Source of the DNA: Streptomyces sp. V2I9
GTDB taxonomy: Bacteria; Actinomycetota; Actinomycetes; Streptomycetales; Streptomycetaceae
Assembly: GCF_030817475.1 (NCBI RefSeq)
Contig: NZ_JAUSZJ010000002.1
Location: forward strand, 558,001 to 622,000
DNA: 64,000 nt
Reading direction: 5' to 3'
Made by a program: the position numbers and the translations under genes. Below the pieces are notes generated by a model. That model was not told the DNA's origin. It saw nothing but the letters and a program-made list of their open reading frames with translations, and did no database searches. This document shows positions 26,855 to 35,750 of this stretch, in pieces; the stretch's first letter is position 1, and the number at the start of each line of letters is the position of its first letter.

Positions 26855-29800
26855 CTACGGCAGCCAGCGCGCCGCCTGCTCCCGGGTGACCTTGGCCGAG
26901 TCGACCCACCAGTGCTCGGCCTCTTTGTCCCACCGGGCTCTCAGCAGGCGCTTCGCCTCGTCCTTCTGCGCATACGGGACCTTCAGGTACAGGCGGCCGT
27001 TTCGGATCAGCCCCGGGTACACCTTGTCGGCCCCCACCGGTCGCTGGGCCGACACCTCGGGCGCCGGAGCAGCCTGCTCGGCCGGGCGCCACGGTCCTCG
27101 TGCCGGGCGTTCCATGCGGGTGCGCTCCATCAGCCGCCGTACGCGGTCGCAGGAGGCCGGGTCGGTGTAGCGCATCATCAAATCCGTCGGCCCGATGTTC
27201 GCGAGCAGGTTCTTCGAACCGTGCCACAGGACCGAACCGTCGAGGATGAGAACCTTCTCGTGCATGCGGTCGCGGAACTCGACCCGGCAGCCGACAGCCT
27301 CGAGTTGCTGCACGAGTTCCCGGTGCCGTGCCACGCGGGACGGTTCCTGTTGCTCTTCCGGACGGCGAGTGAAGACCGTCACTCGGATTCCGGCAGCCGT
27401 CCTCGGCCCGAGCATCCGGGCCCACCGCCGGACCGGTGGCGCGTCCATGAACGCCGAGTACAGCTCGATGCTGCGCCGGGCGCGCTCCACGTCCCACTCC
27501 ACCGCGCTCAGGACCTCGCTGTGTTCGAAGAACGCGGGCCGTGCCAGCTCCTCCTCCGACAGAACGGCAAGCTGGTCCGCATCCCGGATGGGGATCAGCT
27601 GATCGGCTGAGATGGTCTGCGCGTGCGCTTCCACATGGTCGATCATCGCCAGTGCCTCGCTGTGCGGGGCCAGGTGCTTGCGCAGGAAGGCGACGTCCGC
27701 CACAACGACCAAGTGGTCCTGGGCCCGACTGAGAGCGACGTTGAGAAGGCGGCAGGTCTGCGAGGACAGCCCCGTTCCGCTGTAGAAGAAGCCGGGGTCC
27801 TTGCCGGCGCCCGCCACTGTGTCGAGGAGCACGACGGGGCGCTGGCTGCCCTGGAACCGGTGGACGGTGTCCACCAGACCGTCGTAATCCTCCCCAAATC
27901 GGTGGGCCAGGCTGCTCTTGAGGGCCTTGACCTGCTCCCGGTATGGCGAGATGACGGCGAGCCGGTCGGTCGCCCGTTCTCCCTCGGGGACCTCCTGCCA
28001 CTTGCGGCCGGGGAGGATTCCCTCGAACTGGAGTCCTCGGACCAGTTCGTGGATGACGGCGGCATGGACGGCGTTCGTCATGTGGGGCTTGCGACCGCCA
28101 CCGGCGATCCGACGGCCGGATGTGTCGATCAGGATCACCGGGGAGTCGATGAGCGGGGCGAACGGCAGGCGGCTCGTTTCGCCCCGCCCGGTCCTGAGCG
28201 GTGCGTCGGGGTACGCCACCTCGTTGACGACCGCGCAGATCGGTTCCCTCATCCGATACTGAGTGTCGAGCGCCACCAGCCGAGGGTCCTGGGCCACCCG
28301 ACCGGAAGAGTCGACCAGACCTGCGGCGTGGAAGGCGTCTCGCGCTGTCCATTCGCGAGAGTGGGCCCGCTCCTCCTCGCTCGCCTCCCGGTCGCTGTCA
28401 CCCTTGGTCACGGCGGGCAACTGCCGAAAGTCGCCCGCCACGATCACACGCTTGCGGGCGAGACCGGCGGCGAACCATGCCGAGGGCAGGTTGACCATTC
28501 CTGCCTCGTCGATCACCACGACATCGATCTCGTCGAGCAGCTTCCTCGACTGGACGGCCTTGGCCACGGTCGCTCCGAGCACCCGGCAGTGGGACCGGAC
28601 CTCGTCCTGGATGCGCTTGCGTTTCTGCCCGAGCTCGTCGATGAGCTTCTGGAGTGCGACGGCGGACTCGACGACGGTCTGCCGGGGCGGGATCCCCACG
28701 ACGGCGGCGTAGGCACCGGAGAGGTCACGGCGGGCTTCGGCCGCCTGCTCCTGCCCCGCCGTGTGGCGGCGGACGGCGCGCGCGACAGCCTCTCTGGCCT
28801 GTGCCGCACGGTCCTCTTCTGCCGCCAGGGCCGTCCAGAGGTCACTCAGTTTCGCCGCTCTGCGCTCCGCACGGAATCCGGTCGGGGGCCCCACCTTCTC
28901 CATCTTCGAACGCAGTTGTACGGCCAGGGTGTCCGCGGTCGCCACCGTCAGAGCCGCCGCAGCTTGGTCGCGCCCGGCCTCGGCCATCTCCGCCGTGGCG
29001 GTGGCCAGGTCCGACTCCAGGTCCCGGACGCGGTCGTGCAGGGCTATCGCCGCCCTCGCGCCCTTGAGTTGGTCGGTAGCCGTGCCGATCTGCCGGTCGA
29101 TACTCGCCACAAGCAAAGCGGCGATACGGGCAGGGTCGACCTGGTCGCCGTAGCGGCTGCGCAGCGACGGCAGGACGATGTTCCCGGCCCGCTGGACGAT
29201 TCCCTCGGCGAAGCCCTCCTCGTGCTCCAGCAGGGAGCACATCCGCTCCAGCGCCTGGTCCACTGCGACGTTCGTGGGGGCGAGGAAGAGGACCCTGAGA
29301 CCTTGGCGGAAACTGCCTTCGACGATGTGGCCGACGACATCCGTCTTGCCGGTGCCGGGCGGCCCCCACAGGAAGAGCACGTCGCTGGCGAGGGCCTGTG
29401 CGACGGCGTCACGCTGACGCGGGTTCAACTGGAGTCCCGCCCAGTTCGCCACCCATCGCCCCGGGTTCTCGGCACGGCCGGTACGGGGGTTGCCCCGGCC
29501 GACCAACCAGCCGGCGCGGCCAGGATCGACGGGGCTGTCCTGCCCGCCGACCGTCTCCAGGCGTTCGGCCAGGGTGGCCCAGCCGGCCGCGTCGTCCTTA
29601 CGGATCTGGACGTTCGCGGGCGCGGTTCCGAGATCGGCTCTCGTCACGAGCCGTACGGTCCCGTCCGGAGCGCGGGACGCCTCGGCCGGGCCCCATGCTT
29701 TCCGGGATCGTGACGGCCGAGCGAGGACGGGGACACCGTCCAGGCTGTCCTGCCACGTGCGGCACTCGAAGAGATACTCACGTGTCTCCCCGGAGTGCGC

Positions 29801-29929
29801 GAGAAGCCGCCCCTTGGAGAGGGCAACCTTCACCGCCCCGTCGGCATCGCTCCGGTGTTCCGCGAGGATCTCGGCGCGCACCGCCGTCAGAAACTCCTCA
29901 ACGGGATACGGAAGCCCCATCTCGGTCAT
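26855..29929 (-). CDS. SF1 helicase with C-terminal phospholipase D-type nuclease motif (Mokosh type II-like)
   Basis: 1024 residues. LQLNPRQRDAVAQAL (Q motif), Walker A GPPGTGKT (about 189-196), Walker B VVVIDEAGM (about 470), VAGDFRQLPAV, DTQYRMREPI and NVALSRAQDHLVVV make a UPF1/DNA2-class SF1 helicase, interrupted by an Ala/Glu-rich coiled-coil-like insert. At about residue 890 one HxKx4D motif (HEKVLILD) followed by GSKNLL marks a phospholipase D-fold nuclease. The last 50 residues (RLYLKVPYAQKDEAK onward) look like DUF5710. Helicase plus PLD in one chain is the published architecture of Mokosh type II (MkoC), an anti-phage protein; the DUF5710-like tail may be an addition. ATG at 29929 follows GGGGGAG; a start at 30004 lacks support. 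Confidence 0.8.
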   Translation of the reverse strand: MTEMGLPYPVEEFLTAVRAEILAEHRSDADGAVKVALSKGRLLAHSGETREYLFECRTWQDSLDGVPVLARPSRSRKAWGPAEASRAPDGTVRLVTRADLGTAPANVQIRKDDAAGWATLAERLETVGGQDSPVDPGRAGWLVGRGNPRTGRAENPGRWVANWAGLQLNPRQRDAVAQALASDVLFLWGPPGTGKTDVVGHIVEGSFRQGLRVLFLAPTNVAVDQALERMCSLLEHEEGFAEGIVQRAGNIVLPSLRSRYGDQVDPARIAALLVASIDRQIGTATDQLKGARAAIALHDRVRDLESDLATATAEMAEAGRDQAAAALTVATADTLAVQLRSKMEKVGPPTGFRAERRAAKLSDLWTALAAEEDRAAQAREAVARAVRRHTAGQEQAAEARRDLSGAYAAVVGIPPRQTVVESAVALQKLIDELGQKRKRIQDEVRSHCRVLGATVAKAVQSRKLLDEIDVVVIDEAGMVNLPSAWFAAGLARKRVIVAGDFRQLPAVTKGDSDREASEEERAHSREWTARDAFHAAGLVDSSGRVAQDPRLVALDTQYRMREPICAVVNEVAYPDAPLRTGRGETSRLPFAPLIDSPVILIDTSGRRIAGGGRKPHMTNAVHAAVIHELVRGLQFEGILPGRKWQEVPEGERATDRLAVISPYREQVKALKSSLAHRFGEDYDGLVDTVHRFQGSQRPVVLLDTVAGAGKDPGFFYSGTGLSSQTCRLLNVALSRAQDHLVVVADVAFLRKHLAPHSEALAMIDHVEAHAQTISADQLIPIRDADQLAVLSEEELARPAFFEHSEVLSAVEWDVERARRSIELYSAFMDAPPVRRWARMLGPRTAAGIRVTVFTRRPEEQQEPSRVARHRELVQQLEAVGCRVEFRDRMHEKVLILDGSVLWHGSKNLLANIGPTDLMMRYTDPASCDRVRRLMERTRMERPARGPWRPAEQAAPAPEVSAQRPVGADKVYPGLIRNGRLYLKVPYAQKDEAKRLLRARWDKEAEHWWVDSAKVTREQAARWLP

Positions 29930-30053
29930 GTATAACGCTCCCCCAAGATCGCCCCCACAGGTCCGAAAGACTGTACGTGAGAGTGCTGCCGCCGAGCGGG
30001 GCACTCGACGGCACTAGCCAGTCACTGGCTGGAATCATTCGCGTACCGTCATT

Positions 30054-30073
30054 GAACCGTTCCGGGTTCGGTA
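30054..30073 (+). repeat. left terminal inverted repeat of the IS3 remnant
   Basis: 20 bp, exact complement of 30517-30536. Confidence 0.85.
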
Positions 30074-30078
30074 AAACA

Positions 30079-30486
30079 TCAGATTGCGGTTGTGACCTGG
30101 TGTCGAGGTTGATCGGTAGCAGTTGGTCTCGTATCGGCGGGTGAGATGTGCGATTCACCGTGGAGTCGGCGGTGGCAGTACCAGTCGATCCACTCGGCGG
30201 TGGCGAGTTCGAACTGGGAAAGGGTTCGCCAGGGCCGTCCGTGCTTGATCAGCTCGGTTTTGAACAAGCCGATCGTGGACTCCCTGAGGGCGTTCTCGTA
30301 GGCGTCGCCGACCGAGCCGATCGAGGCCGCGACGCGCCTGAGGCGTTCGACGGTGCACCGGGCCACGATGTGGCCTTGGCGGTGCAGCTCGCGCCAGACC
30401 TCCCTGGCCCCGTGGACACGGTGGTCGACCTCGAAACGTACCGCTCGTTTGCGCAGCTCAACGGGGCAGGAGAAGGGACGTGCAAT
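30079..30486 (-). pseudogene. IS3-type transposase, three fragments fused in frame
   Basis: Reading from 30486: IARPFSCPVELRKRAVRF matches the start of an IS3 OrfA (start codon now ATT). It passes directly into an OrfB piece, DHRVHGAREVWRELHRQG and HIVARCTVERLRR, and then into the OrfB C-terminus, GDAYENALRESTIGLFKTEL followed by IDWYCHRRLHGESHISP. The helix-turn-helix end of OrfA, the OrfB start and the first part of the DDE domain are missing. Only the last catalytic region (the E of the DDE triad) remains, so it cannot be an active transposase. The frame nevertheless stays open for 135 codons. Confidence 0.8.
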
Positions 30487-30516
30487 GACTCACGTCCTTT
30501 CACGGAATCAAGTCTC

Positions 30517-30536
30517 TACCGAACCCGGAACGGTTC
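30517..30536 (-). repeat. right terminal inverted repeat of the IS3 remnant
   Basis: 20 bp, exact complement of 30054-30073. The next base outward no longer matches the left end. Confidence 0.85.
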
Positions 30537-30682
30537 CGTTCGTGCGCATGAACAGGTGCGGACCGGCACTTCGCACGTCAGCGAAGGCTTGCGGGCACAC
30601 CACCATGTCGACCCCGGGGCGGGCCCGAACCCGAAGGGGAAGAAGCGCGTCTTCCCGACCCGCAATGATCCCGGGACGGGCC

Positions 30683-30709
30683 TTGGGCTCTCCGGGTTGA
30701 ACGTAGGAT
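30683..30709 (+). promoter_or_regulatory. possible promoter of the Septu-like operon
   Basis: TTGGGC (30683-30688), 15-bp spacer, TAGGAT (30704-30709), about 40 bp before the first gene. The spacer is short, so this is tentative. The rest of 30537-30751 holds nothing recognised. Confidence 0.3.
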
Positions 30710-30751
30710 CGCCGGGGCAGCGCGAGCGCCGTCCGGTACGGCCGTCAGAGA

Positions 30752-32296
30752 GTGAGTGCAGTGCAATTCATCGTCGTCGAGGAGGGCGAGCACATCCCCG
30801 CGGGACCGCGGCCCCTAGCGGTACTCGAGAAGGACAGGTGGGACGACTTCGGGTTCCGCACCACGTTCGGTCTGTCGATCATCGACGCCGGAGGCGAACG
30901 GCACGAGGTGGGCAGCGTCAAGATCGCCGACCTCGGCATGATGGAACGCGAGAACGGTGCGGTCCGCCTGCCCGAACGGTTCACCACGCTGGACGACACT
31001 TTCTTCTCCCTCGGGCAGGACGACACCTTCTACGAGCGGTTGCGCCAGCGCGGGGACGGCATCCGCCTGGACGTGCTGGCCGGGCTGCGGGACATCGCCT
31101 TCGACGAACGCGCCTTCGAAGCCGCCAGCAGCCACGAGGTCACGCGGACCTCGTTGCTGCGATTCGTCAAGCCGGGCATAGTCCAAAGGCAGTTCCGCCG
31201 AATCGCGCGCGGCGGCGACCGTATTGCCGCCTTCCACGTCCTCTACCAGGCCCCCGGCGGTGGGGACGGTCTCACGCTGTCCTTCCGCGTGGAACCCGAT
31301 ACCCGCCCATCCAGCAACATTCACGTCGTCACCGGCCGCAACGGGGCCGGCAAGTCGGTCTTGCTCAACCGCCTGGCCAGGGCCGTCGCCGACCCGGAGG
31401 CCGATCCAGAAGCGGTCGGCAGGGTCATCGAGGACAACCACGACCAGCTCCGGTCCTTCGCCAACCTCGTCAGCGTCTCCTTCAGCGCCTTCGACGACCT
31501 GCCTCTCCTGCCACAGGACGACGAGTCCTTCCCCACCATCCACGTCGGCCTGCGAGCACCGTCCTCCGGCCGCGGCAACCGCATGAAGTCGCAGTGGCAG
31601 CTCAAGCGGGACTTCGCCGACAGCGTCGAGGCATGCCTGACGGGCGAACAGGGCCACCGCTGGGTGGGCGCCCTGCGCACCCTCACTTACGCTGGCAGCG
31701 GCCTGCTGGACGACGACTGGCTCGAAGACTTCCAGGCCACCGACGACCCAAGCCGCCGCCGCGCCAAGGCCCGCAAGCTGTTCGCCTCGCTCAGCTCCGG
31801 CCACAAGGTCGTGCTGCTGACAGTGACCCGGCTGGTGGAGCACGTCGGCGAACGCACCCTGGTGATCATTGACGAGCCGGAGACGCACCTACACCCACCG
31901 CTGCTCTCCGTCCGGGTCCTGTCCGACCTGCTCACCGACCGCAACGGCCTAGCGATCGTGGCAACTCACTCGCCGGTGGTGCTGCAGGAAGTCCCAGCCC
32001 ATTGCGTATGGATCCTGCGCCGCTATGGCGAGCGTGTCGTCGCCGACCAACCCGGCATCGAGACGTTCGGGGAGAACGTCGGCGTCCTGACCCGCGAGGT
32101 CTTCGGCCTGGAGGTCACCGCCTCCGGCTTCCACCGGGAACTGGCCTCGCTCGTGGACCGCGGGCACTCCTACGCGAGCATCATGGAGCGGTTCGGCGGC
32201 CGGCTTGGCGGCGAGGCCAGGATCATCGTCCGCTCCCTCGTCGCCGACCGAGACCTCGGCGACGAAGCATGGCGCCTTCCGGGAGACCACTCCTGA
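30752..32296 (+). CDS. ptuA: Septu-like defence ATPase (PtuA-like)
   Basis: 514 residues. An ABC/OLD-like ATPase: Walker A VTGRNGAGKSVLLNRL (about 195-210), a long helical insert, a signature-like FASLSSGHKVVLL, Walker B LVIIDEPETHLHPP (about 370-383) and the switch histidine in IVATHSPVVLQEV. The combination with a following HNH nuclease gene that overlaps by one base (TGATG) is the Septu arrangement, in which the ATPase senses phage infection and licenses the nuclease. GTG at 30752 is used; a second in-frame GTG at 30761 is equally possible. Rare codons (CTA Leu in HLHPP and GLAIV) are commoner than in flanking genes, a sign of transfer. Confidence 0.82.
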   Translation: MSAVQFIVVEEGEHIPAGPRPLAVLEKDRWDDFGFRTTFGLSIIDAGGERHEVGSVKIADLGMMERENGAVRLPERFTTLDDTFFSLGQDDTFYERLRQRGDGIRLDVLAGLRDIAFDERAFEAASSHEVTRTSLLRFVKPGIVQRQFRRIARGGDRIAAFHVLYQAPGGGDGLTLSFRVEPDTRPSSNIHVVTGRNGAGKSVLLNRLARAVADPEADPEAVGRVIEDNHDQLRSFANLVSVSFSAFDDLPLLPQDDESFPTIHVGLRAPSSGRGNRMKSQWQLKRDFADSVEACLTGEQGHRWVGALRTLTYAGSGLLDDDWLEDFQATDDPSRRRAKARKLFASLSSGHKVVLLTVTRLVEHVGERTLVIIDEPETHLHPPLLSVRVLSDLLTDRNGLAIVATHSPVVLQEVPAHCVWILRRYGERVVADQPGIETFGENVGVLTREVFGLEVTASGFHRELASLVDRGHSYASIMERFGGRLGGEARIIVRSLVADRDLGDEAWRLPGDHS

Positions 32297-33144
32297 TGAA
32301 GCCTCTGCCCCTGCCCGCTCTGGACGCCCGCACCACGTACGCCAGCTGCATATCCAAAACCCGGCCCGCCAAAGCCAAAGCACGCCTCAAGGAACTCGAG
32401 GACCAGGTCGCCGCTGCAGCAGCCGACTACGAGAAGGCCGCCGCAGCCGCAGCCCTGCACACCCTGGGCCACCTGGAGAACCAACCCGACGGCGACGACG
32501 AGAACGCCACTAGCAACAAAGCGCTCATTAGCTGCTACACCTCCCGCATGGCCCGCAAGGGCAGCGCCGGCCGGAGTCTCTACAACCAACTGCTTCAAGC
32601 TGCCAAAGATCTATGCCCCCTGTGCGGGCACGGCTACGCCAACACCCTCGACCACCAGCTGCCCAAGAGCAGTTACCCCCTGCTCGCCATCACCCCGGCC
32701 AACCTTGTGCCGGCTTGCCTGACCTGCAATCACGCCAAAGGCGAAAACGCCCCGGCCAGCGCCGAGGAACAGACCCTCCACCCCTACTTCGACGACATCA
32801 CAGATCATGTGTGGCTTGCGGCCCGCTTGACCGAACCCCCCGAGCCAGGGGTCTCCTTCTACGTCACCCCATCCCCCGGTTGGACACCGACCCTGACAGC
32901 CCGGGTCCAGCAGCACTTTGCTACGTTCAAACTCGGCAAGCTGTACGCCGCCCAAGTCGGCACCGAACTCGGCGCCCTCAACGACTATCTGAGAGACAAG
33001 CCGTACAGGGCTATCGCCGACGAGCTGCAGCACCGCGCCGCCAGCTACGGCACCCGCAACTCCTGGCAGGCCGCCCTCTACCGGGCCCTGGCCGCAAGCC
33101 CCTGGTACGTCAGCTCCGGATACCTGAACGAATGGGACACGTGA
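32296..33144 (+). CDS. ptuB: Septu-like HNH nuclease (PtuB-like)
   Basis: 282 residues. The N-terminal 100 residues are helical and Ala-rich (KARLKELEDQVAAAAADYEK). The HNH core is clear: CPLCG at 107-111, LDHQLPKSSYP (Asp119, His120), NLVPACLTCNHAKGE (Asn136, Cys141, Cys144, Asn145, His146, Lys148). Four cysteines bind structural zinc; Asp-His and Asn/His form the metal site. It should cleave nucleic acid once the partner ATPase is triggered. The start ATG overlaps the TGA of ptuA by one base. Codons such as ATA, CTA and ATT give it a lower third-position GC than its neighbours. Confidence 0.82.
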   Translation: MKPLPLPALDARTTYASCISKTRPAKAKARLKELEDQVAAAAADYEKAAAAAALHTLGHLENQPDGDDENATSNKALISCYTSRMARKGSAGRSLYNQLLQAAKDLCPLCGHGYANTLDHQLPKSSYPLLAITPANLVPACLTCNHAKGENAPASAEEQTLHPYFDDITDHVWLAARLTEPPEPGVSFYVTPSPGWTPTLTARVQQHFATFKLGKLYAAQVGTELGALNDYLRDKPYRAIADELQHRAASYGTRNSWQAALYRALAASPWYVSSGYLNEWDT

Positions 33145-33148
33145 GGCC

Positions 33149-33450
33149 ATGTACACAGTCCCGACCCTCTGCTCGCCGCCGTCGTGACCGCAGCCATCGT
33201 CGCGACCCGTCTGTGCTCGCGCCCCGAGCGCGACGCCTACCCGGCTGCCCAGTGGAGCAGCCTCCAGCAACAGCGGGCGGCCGACACTGGGCACCTGCCT
33301 CAGGTGACCCAGGTCCACCAACGGGCCCGCCGCGGCTCGAAAGTCGTGATCACCTGGTGTGACACCGGTCTGCGGCAAGAGGGCCGTGTTACCACTCGGG
33401 GCCGGGACCAGGGCGATGAGGCGCTTGCATGCCTCGATGACGGTCCACCG
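33149..33450 (+). pseudogene. possible small membrane-type frame after ptuB, probably frameshifted
   Basis: Five bases after the ptuB stop an ATG (33149) opens MYTVPTLCSPPS and stops. In the frame of ptuB, however, DPLLAAVVTAAIVATRLCSR and then AYPAAQWSSLQQQRAADTGH and GSKVVITWCDTGLRQEGRV read with high third-position GC to about 33420. A one-base shift near 33165 would join the ATG to this frame and give a short protein with one N-terminal membrane helix. No family is recognised. The remainder of the gap to 33590 holds nothing else. Confidence 0.3.
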
Positions 33451-33590
33451 GATCGGAGCTCACGCCTTACGCTCAACCCCCTCGACACCAGGCTTCTGCC
33501 CCACCCTTGCCAGGCAGTCACTCAACGTGTCCTTGGCAGCACCCCCGGTGGCACGACGCCCCGTGCCACCAGGCCCGCTCCTCCGACCGT

Positions 33591-35750
33591 TCACTCCAGG
33601 AGGAGAGCGGTGTCCTGGGCCTCGACCAGGAGGAGGGCGACGTCGTCGGGGTCCTCGGGCCTGCGCATGGAGTCGACGAGGCGGGCGCAGGTGGCGTCGA
33701 GGGACGGGCCGACGGAGCCGATGGTGCGCAGGAGGAGGCCGAGACGTTCGTCGATGGGGTCGTTCCGGGTTTCGACGAGTCCGTCGGTGTAGAGCAGGAG
33801 CCGGTCGCCGGCGTGCAGGTCGACGGTGACGGTGTCGAAACCGACGCCTCCGACGCCGAGCGGGGCGCCGGGGGGCAGGCGCAGCAGTCGCGGCTCACGT
33901 CCGGGGCGGGCGAGCACCGGGGGCAGGTGCCCGGCGTTGGCGACGCGGCACCGCCCGGTGCGTGGGTCGTAGGTGGCGTAGAGGCAGGTGGCGATGTAGT
34001 GCTCCAGGCCGTGGGTGAGCCGGTCGAGGTGCCGGAGGATGTCGTCGGGGGGCAGGTCGAGGGCGGCGTAGGCACGGGCGGCGGTGCACAGCTGCCCCAT
34101 GGCCGCGGCGGCGTCGATCCCGTTGCCCATGACGTCACCGATGACGAGAGCGGTCTTGTCGTCGGCCAGGGGGATGACGTCGTACCAGTCTCCGCCGACC
34201 TCGTTGGCGGACTGGGCCGGACGGTAGAGGGAGGCGATCCGCAGACCGGGGCGTTTCGGCGGCGCCGGCGGCAGGAGGCTGCGCTGAAGGGTCTCCGCGG
34301 CGGTGCGTACGTACTGGTGCCAGCGGGCGTTGCCGATGGCGATCGCGGCGCGGGCGGCCAGTTCCCGGACGAGCAGGACGTCGTCCTCGTCGAACGGCGC
34401 CGGGTTGCGGGTGCGCAGCAGGTCCACGGCGCCGAGCGTCTCGCCGTGGGCGATGAGCGGAACCGCGAGGTAGGAGTGCGCACCGGCTCGGGCGAGGGCC
34501 TCGGCCGCTCGGGTGTCTCGGGCGATGCGCCGCAGGTCCCGCGCCTCGCAGCGGGCCACGAGAACGGGCTGTCCGGTGCGGACGCACCGGGTGATCAGCC
34601 GGTCGGGGCCGTAGGCGGCGACCTCTCCGACCGGGTCCGCCGCGGTGGTGACCTCGGTGGGAAAGGCGGAGGTGACGGCGAGGGCCCGGAACAGCTCCGG
34701 ACCCTCGCCGTCCCGTGCGCGGACGCGGCAGGCGAGCACATCGTCCAGGATGTCGACCGCGGCGACGTCCGCGAGGTCCGGGACCGCGACCTCGGCGAGT
34801 TCCCGCGCGGTCCGCTCCACCCCGAGCGTCGTGCCGATCCGGGCGGAGGCGTCGGCGAGCAGGGCGAGCCGCTTGCGGGCCCGCTCGGCCTCGGCGGCGG
34901 CCAGGTGCCGCTCGGTGACGTCGACGACCGAGGACGCCACCCCGATCACCCTCCCCGCGGGCCCGTGGATCCGGTAGTAGGACACCGACCACGCGTGGTC
35001 GTGGTCGGGGTCGGCGCGCGTGCGGCCGACGATGTACTGGTCGACGAGGGGTGAGCCGGTCGCCAGCACGTGCCGCAGCGCGGACTCGATCGTCTCCACC
35101 CCGCCGTGGAGGTGGATGTCGCGGGGGCGGCGGCCCAGGTGCTCGGCGGCCGGCACCCCGTTGATCCGCTCCAGCGCCGGGTTGACCAGCCGGTAGCGGA
35201 GATCGGCGTCCAGCAGGGCGAACCCCACCGGTGCCTGGGACACCAGTTGCTCCGAGATCGCCAGTCGGCCTTCCACGTCGTGCAGCGCGCTCTGGTCGAC
35301 GGCGATCCCCAGGGCGTACACGTCCCCCAGGTCGTCCTGCAGCCGTACGTTGCGGAACTCCACCAGCCGGGTGCCGCCGTCGCGGTGCCGGACGGGAAAC
35401 GTCCCCGCCCAGTCCTGCCCGGTCCCCATCACGGTGGCGAACAGTTCCGTCGCCCGCCGCCGGTCCTCCTCGCCGAGCAGGAGCCGTGCGGCGTAGCGGC
35501 CCAGCGCCTCCTCGGCGGTGTACCCGAAGACATCGGTGGCCTGCGGGCTCCAGAACACGATCCGGCCGGCGGTGTCCACGACGACCGCCGCGACGTTCAG
35601 GAAGTCCAGCAGGTTCCCCGCCCCCGCCGGACCCGTGCCACGGTCGGCCCCGGCCGGGCCCCTTGCACCGCCGGCCCCCGCCGGGCCCGTGCCACCGCCG
35701 GCCCCGGCCGTACCGGAGGCATCGGCTTCGCGCGGTGCGTCGTGGACCAT
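33591..35750 (-). CDS. PAS-GAF-PP2C (SpoIIE-type) protein phosphatase
   Basis: 719 residues. An N-terminal Gly/Ala/Pro repeat region (residues 10-45) is encoded by an imperfect tandem repeat. PAS 1 (LLDFLNVAAVVVDTAGRIVF) and PAS 2 (LVSQAPVGFALLDADLRYRL) follow, then a GAF domain (RLALLADASARIGTTLGVER to NPAPFDEDDVLLVRELAARA) and a PP2C domain with the metal-binding Asp motifs VGGDWYDVIPL, VIGDVMGNGIDAAAAM, YTDGLVETR and DPDDVALLLVEA. These enzymes dephosphorylate anti-anti-sigma factors in response to a sensed signal. ATG at 35750 with GGAGGGAG upstream. Confidence 0.9.
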   Translation of the reverse strand: MVHDAPREADASGTAGAGGGTGPAGAGGARGPAGADRGTGPAGAGNLLDFLNVAAVVVDTAGRIVFWSPQATDVFGYTAEEALGRYAARLLLGEEDRRRATELFATVMGTGQDWAGTFPVRHRDGGTRLVEFRNVRLQDDLGDVYALGIAVDQSALHDVEGRLAISEQLVSQAPVGFALLDADLRYRLVNPALERINGVPAAEHLGRRPRDIHLHGGVETIESALRHVLATGSPLVDQYIVGRTRADPDHDHAWSVSYYRIHGPAGRVIGVASSVVDVTERHLAAAEAERARKRLALLADASARIGTTLGVERTARELAEVAVPDLADVAAVDILDDVLACRVRARDGEGPELFRALAVTSAFPTEVTTAADPVGEVAAYGPDRLITRCVRTGQPVLVARCEARDLRRIARDTRAAEALARAGAHSYLAVPLIAHGETLGAVDLLRTRNPAPFDEDDVLLVRELAARAAIAIGNARWHQYVRTAAETLQRSLLPPAPPKRPGLRIASLYRPAQSANEVGGDWYDVIPLADDKTALVIGDVMGNGIDAAAAMGQLCTAARAYAALDLPPDDILRHLDRLTHGLEHYIATCLYATYDPRTGRCRVANAGHLPPVLARPGREPRLLRLPPGAPLGVGGVGFDTVTVDLHAGDRLLLYTDGLVETRNDPIDERLGLLLRTIGSVGPSLDATCARLVDSMRRPEDPDDVALLLVEAQDTALLLE

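Larger units (their letters stand above)
30053..30536. mobile_element. internally deleted IS3-family element with perfect terminal repeats
   Basis: A roughly 484-bp element bounded by inverted repeats of 20 perfect bases: GAACCGTTCCGGGTTCGGTA at 30054-30073 and its complement at 30517-30536. The outermost base on the left makes the IS3-like TG end. The interior holds only three transposase fragments. No convincing target-site duplication is seen. It sits between the helicase-nuclease and the Septu-like genes. Confidence 0.8.

Noticed and set aside
30537..30751. Retron msr-msd RNA upstream of ptuAB
   Set aside because: Some retrons carry PtuAB effectors, but there is no reverse transcriptase gene in the window and no retron-like fold was seen.
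30148..31872. 574-codon plus-strand frame across the IS remnant and ptuA
   Set aside because: Overlaps a well-supported ATPase in another frame and translates to Arg/Pro/His-rich shadow sequence.
35630..35720. Tandem repeat near the phosphatase start as an independent element
   Set aside because: It is inside the coding region and simply encodes the Gly/Pro/Ala linker.
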